From Thermoprotei archaeon (lineage in GTDB: Archaea; Thermoproteota; Thermoprotei; Thermoproteales; B15-G16), in the NCBI GenBank assembly GCA_003649205.1, contig QMRC01000002.1:146770-210769 (forward strand): 64,000 nt of DNA. The letters are read 5' to 3'. A program made the translations under genes and the position numbers. Below, one piece after another: positions 1 through 9,883 of this stretch. The notes beneath the pieces were generated by a model, which saw only the letters and a program-made list of their open reading frames with translations, ran no database searches and was not told where the DNA came from. Each line of letters begins with the position of its first letter. Position 1 is the first letter of the stretch.

Positions 1-101
1 AGCGTGTCCTTAAGGAAGTGAATGAAATCATCAAGAGACATCCAAGACTCCCTAAGGGTACTGCTATAGAGCTCGTGAGGGAAGATCGTGATAGTCATTG
101 A
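1..101 (+). CDS. VapB-like antitoxin, C-terminal part (truncated by window edge)
   Basis: Frame 3 reads RVLKEVNEIIKRHPRLPKGTAIELVREDRDSH*, overlapping the start of the PIN gene; similar tail to the second VapB at 857-1081. Confidence 0.6.
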   Translation, partial: RVLKEVNEIIKRHPRLPKGTAIELVREDRDSH

Positions 102-498
102 TGCATCTGCACTAGCTAAGTACATCCTAGGAGAAGAGCAGTGGGAAACAGTAGCTCAGTACCTAGAGCAGGAGAGGGTACTCACACTAGGTATGGCATT
201 AGTTGAGGTGCTAAACGTAGTGAGAAAAGCAGTACACATCCACAAACTACTCAGTAGGGATGTAGCACGTGAAAAGTACCTAGCACTAAAGAAACTCGTA
301 GAGAATGAAGTCATAGAAGTGGAGAATGAGGTAAAGTACCTTGAAAAAGCCTTCAACCTTGCTCTCAGCACCGGGATTACCGTCTATGATGCACTATACA
401 TCGTACAGGCAATGGAACACAAAACACAACTACTCACCAGCGACCGAGGACAAGCAGAAGTAGCAAAGAACCTCGGTGTAACAGCAGTAATCGTATAG
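88..498 (+). CDS. vapC: PIN-domain ribonuclease toxin (VapC family)
   Basis: MIVIDASALAKYIL...E(V)LN...TVYDALYIVQA...LLTSDR: PIN acidic residue pattern. Confidence 0.85.
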   Translation: MIVIDASALAKYILGEEQWETVAQYLEQERVLTLGMALVEVLNVVRKAVHIHKLLSRDVAREKYLALKKLVENEVIEVENEVKYLEKAFNLALSTGITVYDALYIVQAMEHKTQLLTSDRGQAEVAKNLGVTAVIV

Positions 499-856
499 CA
501 CTCAAACCCCCCTACACAGGACCCCACCAGCACCCTACAGATCCAACCCAATACCTCAACACTCCAGCAACATTGATGCACTAGAGCATACTACTCACCC
601 CCACCAATAACCAACTCATAGAAAGCAGAACACTGATTCTCAGAGCACCCTCAGAACAGAGTTACTCATGCTACCACCATCAAGATCTTACCCAACACAC
701 CACCCTCACCAAGCACATACACAAAGCACCTCAACCCCGAAACCAACGTCTCAACACAGGTAATTACTCTACCATACCTTTCCTCAATCTATGACTTGTT
801 GACAAGATGTTCGTTGAACATTTATAAGGCTCCGTGCTACGTAATGTGTCACGGGA

Positions 857-1081
857 TTGTGCATGAGTACTGTGATACATGTCCGTGTACCTAGGTATGT
901 AAAGGAGAAACTTGAGAAGTATGGTGTGAACATATCGGAAGAGGTAAGGCGTTTCCTTGAAGAGAGATTACGTCAGTTAGAAGCTCAGAAACTAGTGGAG
1001 GAACTTAGGAAGCATCTCGAGAGTATGCCTAAGGTAGGTGATAGTGTTCCACTAATTCGTGAAGATCGTGAAACTCGCTAG
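857..1081 (+). CDS. vapB: VapB-like antitoxin; real start possibly ATG 863
   Basis: Small RHH-like N-terminus (TVIHVRVPRYVKEKLEKYGVNISEEVRRFLEERLRQLE) directly upstream of vapC; TATA box TTTATAAG near 821. Confidence 0.75.
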   Translation: MCMSTVIHVRVPRYVKEKLEKYGVNISEEVRRFLEERLRQLEAQKLVEELRKHLESMPKVGDSVPLIREDRETR

Positions 1082-1087
1082 CAACAT

Positions 1088-1516
1088 ATGGCTGTACTAG
1101 ACTCATCATTCATCGTGAAACTAGTTATTCACGAACCGTACAGCGAAGAAGCACTTAATCTCTTCAGGAAACTCACTACATCTGGAGAGAAGCTACGTAC
1201 ACCATGCATAGCTCTAGCTGAGGTCCTCAATGCTATCTGGAAACATACTGTACTACTCAAAGATCTTGATCAGAGTCAGGTAGGGAATGTACTTAGGTAC
1301 CTAACTTCTCTCTGGCGATTACTTCATGTTCACCCAATCGATGAACTTGCTGAGAATGCTCTAAATGTAGCCACTAGGTTAGCAATTACAGTATACGACG
1401 CATTCTACATAGTCCTAGCACTACAGTACAGAGAAGTGCTCTACACCTTTGACAGAAAGTTAGCAGCTAAGGCGAAGGAGGTAGGTGTAGAGACTGTGGT
1501 ACCATCTGAGTCTTAA
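1088..1516 (+). CDS. vapC: PIN-domain toxin (VapC family)
   Basis: MAVLDSSFIVKLV...LAEVLNAIW...TVYDAFYIVLAL...LYTFDRKL. Confidence 0.85.
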   Translation: MAVLDSSFIVKLVIHEPYSEEALNLFRKLTTSGEKLRTPCIALAEVLNAIWKHTVLLKDLDQSQVGNVLRYLTSLWRLLHVHPIDELAENALNVATRLAITVYDAFYIVLALQYREVLYTFDRKLAAKAKEVGVETVVPSES

Positions 1517-1656
1517 TTGGGACTACCTCCTAAAACCATACAGGTAACTCACCTTAGAGGTTAGGGAGAGAGACTGAGTAAGCTTGCTCTTGTCACTAGT
1601 ACCTTAAGTACCTACCTCAATTGTTGAGAGAGCACTAGAGGGAGAGATTCGTAGAG

Positions 1657-1821
1657 TTAGACTTCGGCAAATTCAGTATCTTTGGTTGTTACTCTATCAC
1701 CTATGACATCTGGTTTCTCGGCTATGGTGATGTATACGAGGTTCTTGATGGTACCTATGTCGAGTAGGGTTTGTACTTTGGCTTTACTGTCCTTTACTGG
1801 AGATACTGTGCCTATTATCAT
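1657..1821 (-). CDS. Small ORF (54 aa) directly downstream of the PaREP1-like gene
   Basis: MIIGTVSPVKDSKAKVQTLLDIGTIKNLVYITIAEKPDVIGDRVTTKDTEFAEV*; below the ORF-track cutoff but protein-like composition. Confidence 0.4.
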   Translation of the reverse strand: MIIGTVSPVKDSKAKVQTLLDIGTIKNLVYITIAEKPDVIGDRVTTKDTEFAEV

Positions 1822-1826
1822 CTGGT

Positions 1827-2210
1827 TTATGTGATTGGTTCTTTCTCAATTCCTGTTCTGTTTTGAGTTTGTGCTAGTTGTTGTGTTTTCTTGAGGAGTT
1901 GCTCTATATCTGGTAGGCTTGCTTTGACTTGGTCTATTGTTAGTGCTGCTTCGTGGAACCCCCATACATGTAGGTCGTACGCGATGCTCCATCCTCGGTT
2001 TATGGTTGGTTCGTTTAGTTTTGTAGTGAGTGTTTTTGCTGCTTTGGATAGTAATTTTGTCCACCATTTACCTTCTCTATGTGCTTCCTGTGCTTCTGGA
2101 ATGTTGAATTTTGTGGCTAGTGCTTTTACGCATTCTTCAGCTACTTTGTATAGTTTCTCACTTGCTTGTACTGCATTGCCTTTTTCTAGGTATTCTCTAG
2201 CTTCTTGCAT
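1827..2210 (-). pseudogene. PaREP1-family protein, apparently lacking a usable N-terminus (frameshift near 2340)
   Basis: EAREYLEKGNAVQASEKLYKVAEECVKALA is typical of PaREP1; frame stays open upstream (YLESYLKKLREQSTDPETYIIDILTHKLCNPNEEIEARLELARKF) with no start codon. Confidence 0.55.
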
Positions 2211-2393
2211 GAATTTTCTAGCTAGTTCGAGTCTTGCTTCAATTTCTTCGTTGGGATTACAGAGTTTGTGAGTGAGTATGTCGATGATGTATGTTTCTGG
2301 ATCGGTGCTTTGTTCCCTTAGTTTTTTCAGGTAGCTTTCTAGGTAGTTTCAGGGTTATGCTATGTGACGTGGAGGTTGCCTCTAGGTGTTTCG

Positions 2394-2951
2394 TTATTTC
2401 CTTTCTTCTAAGTCTCCTCTTTCTCTTCGTAGGATTGCTTTTAGTGTGTATGTTACGATCCAGAGCTTGGCTGCTTCTTCGCACCCGTCCTCCATGAGCC
2501 ATCTCTTCGCTATCTCCATGATCTTATCTAGCTTGCTTAGGTCTATCTCCTTTGGATCTTTCTCCCTAATTTCTCTCACGACCTCTAGTATGAATTTAAC
2601 TTCCTCTGGTTTTAGCGGGTTTAGTGCTGTTTTATGTGCTGTTGCTAAGCGTTCGATTTCTCTTAGGAGGTATTCTCTTTCCTCGGGTGTGAAGAGCTTT
2701 TTCATTGTCATGAAGTCTATTAGGTGTGTATGGAGTGAGTGTATGAGTGAGGTCACTGTTCTGGCGCTACTTCTAATCTCTTGTCTTAGTTCCTTTAGTC
2801 TTTCATCTATTTTTCTGAATTTGTTGTCTATTTCCTCGAACTTCATGTCTATTGACGCAAATTTTCTACCTAGCCAGTAGGCTAGGGATATCACCGAGAT
2901 TACCACTGTGAGAAGCGTGCTGATAATTCCTGTAAGTACGTACATTTCCAT
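2394..2951 (-). CDS. N-terminal TM helix plus coiled-coil protein, function unknown
   Basis: Hydrophobic N-terminus then heptad-like FEEIDNKFRKIDERLKELRQEI. Confidence 0.65.
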   Translation of the reverse strand: MEMYVLTGIISTLLTVVISVISLAYWLGRKFASIDMKFEEIDNKFRKIDERLKELRQEIRSSARTVTSLIHSLHTHLIDFMTMKKLFTPEEREYLLREIERLATAHKTALNPLKPEEVKFILEVVREIREKDPKEIDLSKLDKIMEIAKRWLMEDGCEEAAKLWIVTYTLKAILRRERGDLEERK

Positions 2952-3095
2952 GTTCTCTACTTGAGCTGTGTTTAATGATTCTCCTAAGTATGTTACTGTG
3001 CTTCTCTCTTAAATGTCAGTATTTTGGTCTACGTTGTTTCTCTGTACCTGGTGTTGATTCGTAGTTTTCCCTAGTTTCATCTATGGTTTCGTTGT

Positions 3096-3145
3096 TCAGT
3101 TAGGCGTAACTTCTTCATCGTTCTGTTGTGGGCTGGATTCATCAT
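3096..3145 (-). ncRNA. C/D-box guide sRNA candidate
   Basis: ATGATGA-ATCCAGCCCACAA-CAGA-ACGA-TGAAGA-AGTTACGCCTAA-CTGA (C/13/D'/4/C'/12/D). Confidence 0.6.
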
Positions 3146-3172
3146 CTTTTCGTTGGTCTCTGTTCTCTGGTG

Positions 3173-3227
3173 TCAGTACCCGGTATCGGCTTAATCATCG
3201 ATGATCATCTTAGTCCTCCTTCATCAT
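3173..3227 (-). ncRNA. C/D-box guide sRNA candidate, tandem with 3096-3145
   Basis: ATGATGA-12-ATGA-7-TGATTA-15-CTGA; TATA-like CCATAAAACC about 30 nt upstream. Confidence 0.4.
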
Positions 3228-3517
3228 CGTTAACCTTTGTGTCTCTGTGGGGGTTTTATGGCGTTCTTCGTTTCTTGACTCTTTGTTGCTTCTTTGCTTT
3301 TCCTCTACAGGTAACTCATAGTGTTTCTTACCTCTGTTCTGAGGTTTCGCTATGTTTCTTTCTCTTTTCTTGATGTTATTTTGCTTTTTGTTCTCTTTCT
3401 TCTGAGTTTTTGGTTTTGTGGCTGAGTGGTGTGCTTCTTTGTGGTTTTCCCTGAGGTGTTGTTGCTGTGATTGTTTTGAGTAAGGGTTTTGTAGTTGTTT
3501 TGTTGTTGGTTACTGTG

Positions 3518-3571
3518 GTGATGATGCTTCCCGGGGAGCGTCCGATTGGTGATGAGTACGGTGCCTACTGA
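3518..3571 (+). ncRNA. C/D-box guide sRNA candidate
   Basis: GTGATGA-17-CCGA-TTGG-TGATGA-GTACGGTGCCTA-CTGA then CTCTTTT; GC-rich in an AT-rich gap. Confidence 0.6.
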
Positions 3572-3579
3572 CTGCTCTT

Positions 3580-4296
3580 TTAACTTGTTGGGAGGAGGTA
3601 CTTGAGTAGGTTTATTGCTATGTTTAGTATCTTCTTCTCTGCTCTTCTAAGATCTTTTGCTATTGCTGACTTAGATACCTTCAGCATTGATGCTAGTTCT
3701 GTTAGGTTTACCTTTCTTGGGTATTCGTAGTAGCCTTTGCTTATTGCTGTGAGTAGGACTTTGTTTTGTGTCTTTGTTAGTGCATATTCGTTGACTATGG
3801 ATGTTAGGTCTAGTAGTAGGAATGGGTTCATTAGCTTTGCTAGCATGACTATGTCCTCAGGTCTCACTCTTGTGCTTTTGCATATCTTAACGTCGTTGTA
3901 CTCTTTGAGTGTTGATAGGATTTCTGCTTCTTGCTTGCTATTTACTGATAGGAGGAACCAATCCTCTAGTCCTTCCTGTGTGAAGAGTGGTCTCAGTATT
4001 GCTAGTGGTTTATCCCATATACACTTTATTGCGTGTGTTGGTTTGCATACTAGCTCTAGTGCGCTCGTGTCTTTGCTTCTCCATAGTACGCCTACCTTCT
4101 TGACATTTAGTTTCTTGAATGTATCGATTATTTCGTGTATGTCCCTGTTCCTATGGAGTACAACCATCTGTACATAGAGTCTTTCTTCGTCGATTACTCT
4201 TGAGTCTATGACATAGACCCCTATGTTGTCGAACTTCTCAGAGATAGATATAACAGGGCAATCTGGCTGCCACATCTTTATCAATGTTAGCCTCAT
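3580..4296 (-). CDS. HTH_10/Bat-type archaeal transcriptional regulator
   Basis: C-terminal LTKTQNKVLLTAISKGYYEYPRKVNLTELASMLKVSKSAIAKDLRRAEKKI. Confidence 0.8.
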   Translation of the reverse strand: MRLTLIKMWQPDCPVISISEKFDNIGVYVIDSRVIDEERLYVQMVVLHRNRDIHEIIDTFKKLNVKKVGVLWRSKDTSALELVCKPTHAIKCIWDKPLAILRPLFTQEGLEDWFLLSVNSKQEAEILSTLKEYNDVKICKSTRVRPEDIVMLAKLMNPFLLLDLTSIVNEYALTKTQNKVLLTAISKGYYEYPRKVNLTELASMLKVSKSAIAKDLRRAEKKILNIAINLLKYLLPTS

Positions 4297-4414
4297 GCCA
4301 CATCCCTAACTATTTACAGCAATAAATATATTAATAAATAACAGTAACTCTAAGTTTCAACATAGTGAATATGTAAACCAAAACTCTTATCTATTCAGGT
4401 TAAAAAGGTAGTGT

Positions 4415-5917
4415 ATGAGGTTTTCCTCCATGGCTTCTGCTGAGAAAGCCATTAAGTTAGGTAGGTTGAAGGTTGGTCTAAGGTTGAGAGAGATACCACC
4501 ATTCATTGGTATCGCTGCTGCTTTCGGTCCAGGTATTGTCTGGGCTGCTATTGCTCAGGGTTCAGGTGAGTTCATTTGGTGGCCATACCTAGCAGCTAAG
4601 TACGGTACAGCACTAATGTGGATTCTACCAATCGCAGCTTACATGCAGTTCTTCGTCAATCACCTCGTAATAAGGTACACTGCAGCTACTGGAGAGGGCA
4701 TCTTCTATGGGTTTGCTAGAATTCACCCAGCATTCGCCATAATAATGATGATAATGTGTATGATAACGTTTAGCTGGATGGCGGGTTACGCAGGTGCAGG
4801 TGCTACAGCACTAGCAGCGTTAACAAACTTCCCACCAGGTTGGCCTGTTAAGCTACAGGTAATCTTCTGGACGTACGTGACTGTTGTTCTCTTCGTAGCT
4901 GCATTGTGTCTAGGTGGTGTAGTGTATAATGTTGTTCAGTACTTCATGTACGTAACCTTCGCGATTGCAACCGTTGGTCTACTAACTGTAGCTATTGCTT
5001 GTCCAGTCGTCCATAAGTATGCTCCTGAGTTCCTATCATCACTACTACCATTCCCAAGACCAGAGTTCTGGGAGGTAATTGGTAAGCTAGAGCCAGGTGA
5101 TGCATCTGTACTAGTGACCTGTATTGCCTTCGCCGGTATGGGTGGCTTCTTCAACTTAATGTACTCATACTGGTGGAGGGAGAAGGGCTTAGCAATGGCT
5201 AGGTATGTTGGTAGAGTCGTCGGTCTAGCTGGCAAACCAGAGCCAATTCCAGAGGCAGGTTTCGCGATTGATCCGGAGAAGCCAACACCTGAAGAAGCTA
5301 GGAGGAGATGGAAGGATTGGATGAAGTTTGCACACCTAGATAATGCTCTACTAGGTGTTACCAGCAACTTCGTCACTATCATACTAACGACAACACTATC
5401 GTACTCAATACTGAGGATGGTGTACCACACCTATCCAAAGGGTTGGGAGCTCTGTGTAGTACAGGCTAAGTGGTTCGAGATAATGTGGGGTCCAGTAGGT
5501 GCAATGATTCTGTGGATCATTGCTTGGAGCTTCATGGGTAACTGCTACCTAGGTATCATAGATGCTGTACCGAGGATGTGTACTGATGCTGTCTACGCTG
5601 TATTTGAGAGAGCTAGGAAGTGGTCGTATAGGAGATGGTACTACTTCTGGCTATTCGTCTACGTAGTACCTCTGTCCCTTATTACGCCATGGCTAGCTAA
5701 GCCAGGTTGGTTAATCATACTCTGTGGTATACTGAACTTCTTCGCTATGGTCATCTACATACCAGCACTGCTGTACCTCTACTACGTGATAATGAAGAGA
5801 GAGTACCCTGCAAAGTTCGCAGTACCGGGTACAGGTTGGCTCATTGCAGGCATCATAGCGTTCATATTCTACCTCTACACAGCGATATGGTACCTGAAGA
5901 TTAGGTTCGGTCTATAA
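4415..5917 (+). CDS. Nramp-like polytopic membrane transporter (start may be ATG 4430)
   Basis: 500 aa, ~11-12 TM segments, N-terminal GPGIVWAAIAQGSGEFIWWPYLAAKYG. Confidence 0.65.
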   Translation: MRFSSMASAEKAIKLGRLKVGLRLREIPPFIGIAAAFGPGIVWAAIAQGSGEFIWWPYLAAKYGTALMWILPIAAYMQFFVNHLVIRYTAATGEGIFYGFARIHPAFAIIMMIMCMITFSWMAGYAGAGATALAALTNFPPGWPVKLQVIFWTYVTVVLFVAALCLGGVVYNVVQYFMYVTFAIATVGLLTVAIACPVVHKYAPEFLSSLLPFPRPEFWEVIGKLEPGDASVLVTCIAFAGMGGFFNLMYSYWWREKGLAMARYVGRVVGLAGKPEPIPEAGFAIDPEKPTPEEARRRWKDWMKFAHLDNALLGVTSNFVTIILTTTLSYSILRMVYHTYPKGWELCVVQAKWFEIMWGPVGAMILWIIAWSFMGNCYLGIIDAVPRMCTDAVYAVFERARKWSYRRWYYFWLFVYVVPLSLITPWLAKPGWLIILCGILNFFAMVIYIPALLYLYYVIMKREYPAKFAVPGTGWLIAGIIAFIFYLYTAIWYLKIRFGL

Positions 5918-6229
5918 CTCTCTTCCCAACTTTTTAATAGCTACTAGCCCTCTTCACTTCCTCTCCTAACAGCTCCAACACACCGTCTATGATTCTCAAT
6001 CTGGATTTCCCTTCAATTTGAGGTCTGGAGAGGTTTAGGGTTGAATGATGCTGTAGTTTATTGAGTGTGTTAGGGAGGTAATACCTGTTATGGGTGTTGC
6101 TACTGGTAGTACGTACACTGCGAAAGTTTGGGAAATGGGTATTTCAATGTACCTAATCACTTGAGGGTAGGTGGTTGAGGAAGGTATGTGCTTTTTATAA
6201 ACTGTGTTGAAGTGAATTGGTTACTAGTG

Positions 6230-7894
6230 TTATAGCTGAAATACTGCTCCTTTATCTGCTGATGAGACTGCTCTCGAGTATCTGAGTAGGTATCCCTTAC
6301 TGATCTTTGGTCTTGGTGGCTTCCACTCCTTTAGTCTCTTCTCGATTTCTTCAGGTGGTAGTAGTAGATCTAGCTTCTTGTTCTTAAGGTCAATCCTTAT
6401 TCTATCTCCGTCGCGTACGATGGCTATTGGCCCACCTTCTGCTGCTTCAGGTGATACGTGTCCAATAGCTAGTCCTCTTGTTGCTCCTGAGAATCTACCG
6501 TCTGTTACTAGTGCTACGGATTCGGCTAATCCCATACCTGCTACTGCTGCTGTTGCTGCTAGCATCTCTCTCATGCCTGGTCCACCTTTGGGTCCTTCGT
6601 ACCTTATCACAACCACATTACCTGGAACTATCTTACCGTCTAGAATAGCCTTCACGGCATCTTCTTCGCAGTCGAAGACTTTCGCTGTTCCTTCGAAGTA
6701 CCTTAGGTGCTCTGGTATTGCTCCTATCTTTATCACTGCTCCTCTAGGTGCTAGTGTACCTTTGAGTATCATGATACCTCCTCTTGGACTCCACGGATTC
6801 TCTACACTCCTGATAACGTCTCTCCTCAGTACCGTAACTCCTTCAAGTAGCTCTCTAACTGTCTTCATTGTTACTGTTAATCTATCCTTGTGTATGAGTC
6901 CTAGTTTATCGAGTTCCTTCATTACTGCTAGTACACCACCTGCTTCGTAGAGGTCTAGCACGAAGTATGGTCCTGCAGGACTCAACTTACATAGTGTCGG
7001 TACTTTTTCGCTTAGTTCGTCGAAGTCGTCTAGTGTTAGGTCTACTCCTGCTTCTCTAGCTATTGCTGGTAGGTGGAGTACTGTATTTGTTGATCCTCCT
7101 AGTGCTAGGTCAACAGCTATTGCATCTAGGAATGCTTCTCTAGTCAGGATTTTGCTTGGTGTTATGCTCTTCTCGACTAGCTTGACTATGAGCATTCCTA
7201 CGTACTTTGCTAGTCTTACTCTCTCTGCGTAGACTGCTGGTATGGTTCCGTTTCCTGGTGGTGCTACTCCAAGTGCTTCTGCTAGGCAGTTCATGGTGTT
7301 TGCTGTGAACATACCTGCACAAGATCCGCAGGTTGGGCATGCTCTCTCTTCTACCTCCTTCAGTTCCTCTAGTGTTATCTTACCTGTCTTGTACTCACCA
7401 ATTGCTTCGTACGCATTCTTGAAGTCTATGAGCTTGCCCCTGTACTTACCTGGTAGCATTGGCCCTCCTGCTATGAGTATTGCTGGTATGTCTAGTCTTG
7501 CCATTGCCATTAGCATTCCTGGTATGATCTTGTCACATGAACCTACGAGGACTAGTCCGTCGAATCTATGTGCTTGTGCCATTATCTCTATGCTATCAGC
7601 AATTATCTCTCTGGAGGGTAGTGAGTACCTCATTCCTTCATGACCCATAGCTATTCCATCACATACACCAATTACACCGAACTCGATGGGTGTTCCTCCT
7701 GCCATTCTAACTCCTGCTTTAACTGCTTCAGCTATCTGTCTTAGGTGTATGTGACCTGGAATTATCTCATTCCATGCACATGCAATGCCGATTAGTGGTC
7801 TGCGTATCTCTTCATCGATGTAGCCCATGGCCTTGAATAGTGATCTATGTGGGGTTCTCTCAATACCTTCCTTCACGATAGAGCTTCTCATCAT
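6230..7894 (-). CDS. ilvD: Dihydroxy-acid dehydratase
   Basis: [71 protein letters not shown]. Confidence 0.97.
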   Translation of the reverse strand: MMRSSIVKEGIERTPHRSLFKAMGYIDEEIRRPLIGIACAWNEIIPGHIHLRQIAEAVKAGVRMAGGTPIEFGVIGVCDGIAMGHEGMRYSLPSREIIADSIEIMAQAHRFDGLVLVGSCDKIIPGMLMAMARLDIPAILIAGGPMLPGKYRGKLIDFKNAYEAIGEYKTGKITLEELKEVEERACPTCGSCAGMFTANTMNCLAEALGVAPPGNGTIPAVYAERVRLAKYVGMLIVKLVEKSITPSKILTREAFLDAIAVDLALGGSTNTVLHLPAIAREAGVDLTLDDFDELSEKVPTLCKLSPAGPYFVLDLYEAGGVLAVMKELDKLGLIHKDRLTVTMKTVRELLEGVTVLRRDVIRSVENPWSPRGGIMILKGTLAPRGAVIKIGAIPEHLRYFEGTAKVFDCEEDAVKAILDGKIVPGNVVVIRYEGPKGGPGMREMLAATAAVAGMGLAESVALVTDGRFSGATRGLAIGHVSPEAAEGGPIAIVRDGDRIRIDLKNKKLDLLLPPEEIEKRLKEWKPPRPKISKGYLLRYSRAVSSADKGAVFQL

Positions 7895-8027
7895 GTGGGA
7901 GCACCTCCAAGTACTAGTAGCGTATGTGATGAATTATTATTTTACGTGGTTGACATGTTCTAATTCGTGATTGCGAACCTCGTAAAAATAGAGGGTTGGT
8001 ACTGAAGGTATTGGGTTTACGAGTGAC

Positions 8028-8258
8028 TTATAGGTACCCTAGTGCTCTTAGTCTCTCCTTAATCTTCTCCTCTTCTTCAGGTGTGTAGCTTGGTTTCTCT
8101 TCCTCTACTAAGACCTGTTCTAGGACGTACTTGATGAATTCCTCAACTGATGTGAATGTTCCTGTTTCCTCTATGAATTTCTTGGCTTTCTCGTACAGCT
8201 CTTTAGGTATCTTCACACTTACGTACTCATCGCTCATGTTGATTACCGTACCTCTCAA
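8028..8258 (-). CDS. Ribbon-helix-helix/CopG-like small protein
   Basis: EYVSVKIPKELYEKAKKFIEETGTFTSVEEFIKYVLEQVL. Confidence 0.7.
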   Translation of the reverse strand: MRGTVINMSDEYVSVKIPKELYEKAKKFIEETGTFTSVEEFIKYVLEQVLVEEEKPSYTPEEEEKIKERLRALGYL

Positions 8259-8286
8259 CTGCGTACCAGTACTTAAGTATTCTAAC

Positions 8287-9651
8287 TTATGGTGGTTGGA
8301 GTTCGAGTATTTGCTCTAGGATCTTCTCTACATCCTCTAACTTACCTACTTCCTGTGGTGGTTTCTCACTACACATAAATATCGCGTACTCTCCGTGATT
8401 ACTGTCATCAGGTCCCTTAGCGGTCTCTAGGCTGTATACTGTGTTGAATCCTACCATCTCATTCGCTCCGTAGTGTAGGTTGTCGAAGTACAGTGTTATG
8501 TCTGGCATGTATGTTGTCTTTGGTCCTGTGTATGCGTTCCACTTGTAGTGTACTACGTTATTTAGCTTCCTACCGTTGGGGTCTCTGACCTTACTTAGTG
8601 CGTCAGCTACCTGTCTACATATGTCCTCGTACTCACTCCTCTTTACTACTCCCTTTGGCTCCCTACCTTCGAGATTGATCCATACCTGACCTACGTAAGC
8701 ACCCCAAGACCATGCGATTGTTCTCTCCCAGTCGATTAGCTTCTTCTCGTCTAGTTGCTTCAAGGTCATGGGTTTACTTGGTTTCTCCTTGAGCTTTAGG
8801 AATCTCTCCTGAATCAGTACCTCGTTTACGTTGATTCTAGCGTACATTCTCTTAGCTCCGTGATCGCTCATGACTATGACTACGGTGTCTCTAGGTAGCT
8901 GTGTCACTAGGTTACTGAGTTCCTCATCTATCTTCTTGTAGAGGTTGAGTAGACCGTACTTCAGCTCTGGATCCTCTACGTACCTTGGGTGTTCTCTATC
9001 GAAGTACTTCCATAGTGTGTGCTGTGCTCTATCTACTGACATGAGTACACAGATAGCTAGGTCCCAGTCTTTAGTCCTTAGTAGGTACTTCAAGATCTTG
9101 AAGTCGTGCTCAATCTTCTCAATTAGCTTCCTATACAGCTTCCTAGGTTCTATTCTCCTGTAGTCGTACACATCTATTATGTACTGATCCTCACCACCAA
9201 CTACGTTGAGTACTTCCTCCTTTAGCTCTCTAGGCCATGTGAAGTCACTCGAGGTATCTGGTGTGAAGAAGTCTGCTACTACGTATCCCCTGATTCTAGG
9301 TGGTGGGTATGTGCCTGGTACGAAGCATAGTACGGTCTTTAGTCCTCGTTTACTAGCTCTATTCCATATGAAGTCTATGTGCTCAACAACTCTGTAGCTG
9401 TAAAGTCTATAGTCTGTGTAGGTTCCTGGTACTCGGTATCTTAGGTCGTAGAGTCCGAAGTATCCAGGGTTTAAGCCGCTGAAGGCTGTTAACCAGGCTG
9501 GTATAGTTATTGGTGGTACGGTGGATTGTACTCTCCTGTAGTATGTCTCGTATAGTTGTCTCATTGTGGGGAGTTCCTTAATCCAGGACTCAATCTGTAG
9601 CGGTTCAGCACTGTCTATACCGAGGATGAGAACTCTAGTCAATGCCCACAC
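8287..9651 (-). CDS. Type I phosphodiesterase/nucleotide pyrophosphatase (alkaline phosphatase superfamily)
   Basis: LILGIDSAEP..., TVPPITIPAWLTAFSG, VIVMSDHGAKRMYARINVNEVL, SNHGEYAIF. Confidence 0.88.
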   Translation of the reverse strand: MWALTRVLILGIDSAEPLQIESWIKELPTMRQLYETYYRRVQSTVPPITIPAWLTAFSGLNPGYFGLYDLRYRVPGTYTDYRLYSYRVVEHIDFIWNRASKRGLKTVLCFVPGTYPPPRIRGYVVADFFTPDTSSDFTWPRELKEEVLNVVGGEDQYIIDVYDYRRIEPRKLYRKLIEKIEHDFKILKYLLRTKDWDLAICVLMSVDRAQHTLWKYFDREHPRYVEDPELKYGLLNLYKKIDEELSNLVTQLPRDTVVIVMSDHGAKRMYARINVNEVLIQERFLKLKEKPSKPMTLKQLDEKKLIDWERTIAWSWGAYVGQVWINLEGREPKGVVKRSEYEDICRQVADALSKVRDPNGRKLNNVVHYKWNAYTGPKTTYMPDITLYFDNLHYGANEMVGFNTVYSLETAKGPDDSNHGEYAIFMCSEKPPQEVGKLEDVEKILEQILELQPP

Positions 9652-9658
9652 CTCCGAG

Positions 9659-9883
9659 CTAGTGTTTTCTGTTGACCCCCCAGGTTACTCGAGCCCAAAT
9701 TCTCTCATGGAGGTAGTACAGTACTGTCTTCACGAAATTTATGAGTATTCCGGTACCGATGGAGAACTCAGCTTTACCTGTCAGGACGTACAGTATAGCT
9801 ATGGTAACGCAGGTAGCTAAGCACCTCCACGTTGCAGCTTTCACGAGGCTTCTAGTTCTTGACTCTAGTGCTACCTTCATCAC
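9659..9883 (-). CDS. DUF2061-like small membrane protein
   Basis: SRTRSLVKAATWRCLATCVTIAILYVLTGKAEFSIGTGILINFVKTVLYYLHERIW. Confidence 0.7.
   Translation of the reverse strand: MMKVALESRTRSLVKAATWRCLATCVTIAILYVLTGKAEFSIGTGILINFVKTVLYYLHERIWARVTWGVNRKH

Noticed and set aside
5707-5904. Alternate-frame ORFs within and antisense to long genes (e.g. 4936-5430, 6378-6950, 20427-20891, 26695-27312, 54423-54692)
   Set aside because: Low-complexity mirror translations of real genes; no independent support
6080-6174. Frame reading CVREVIPVMGVATGSTYTAKVWEMGISMYLIT* suggests a gene fragment
   Set aside because: Too short and similarity to any family cannot be supported by eye
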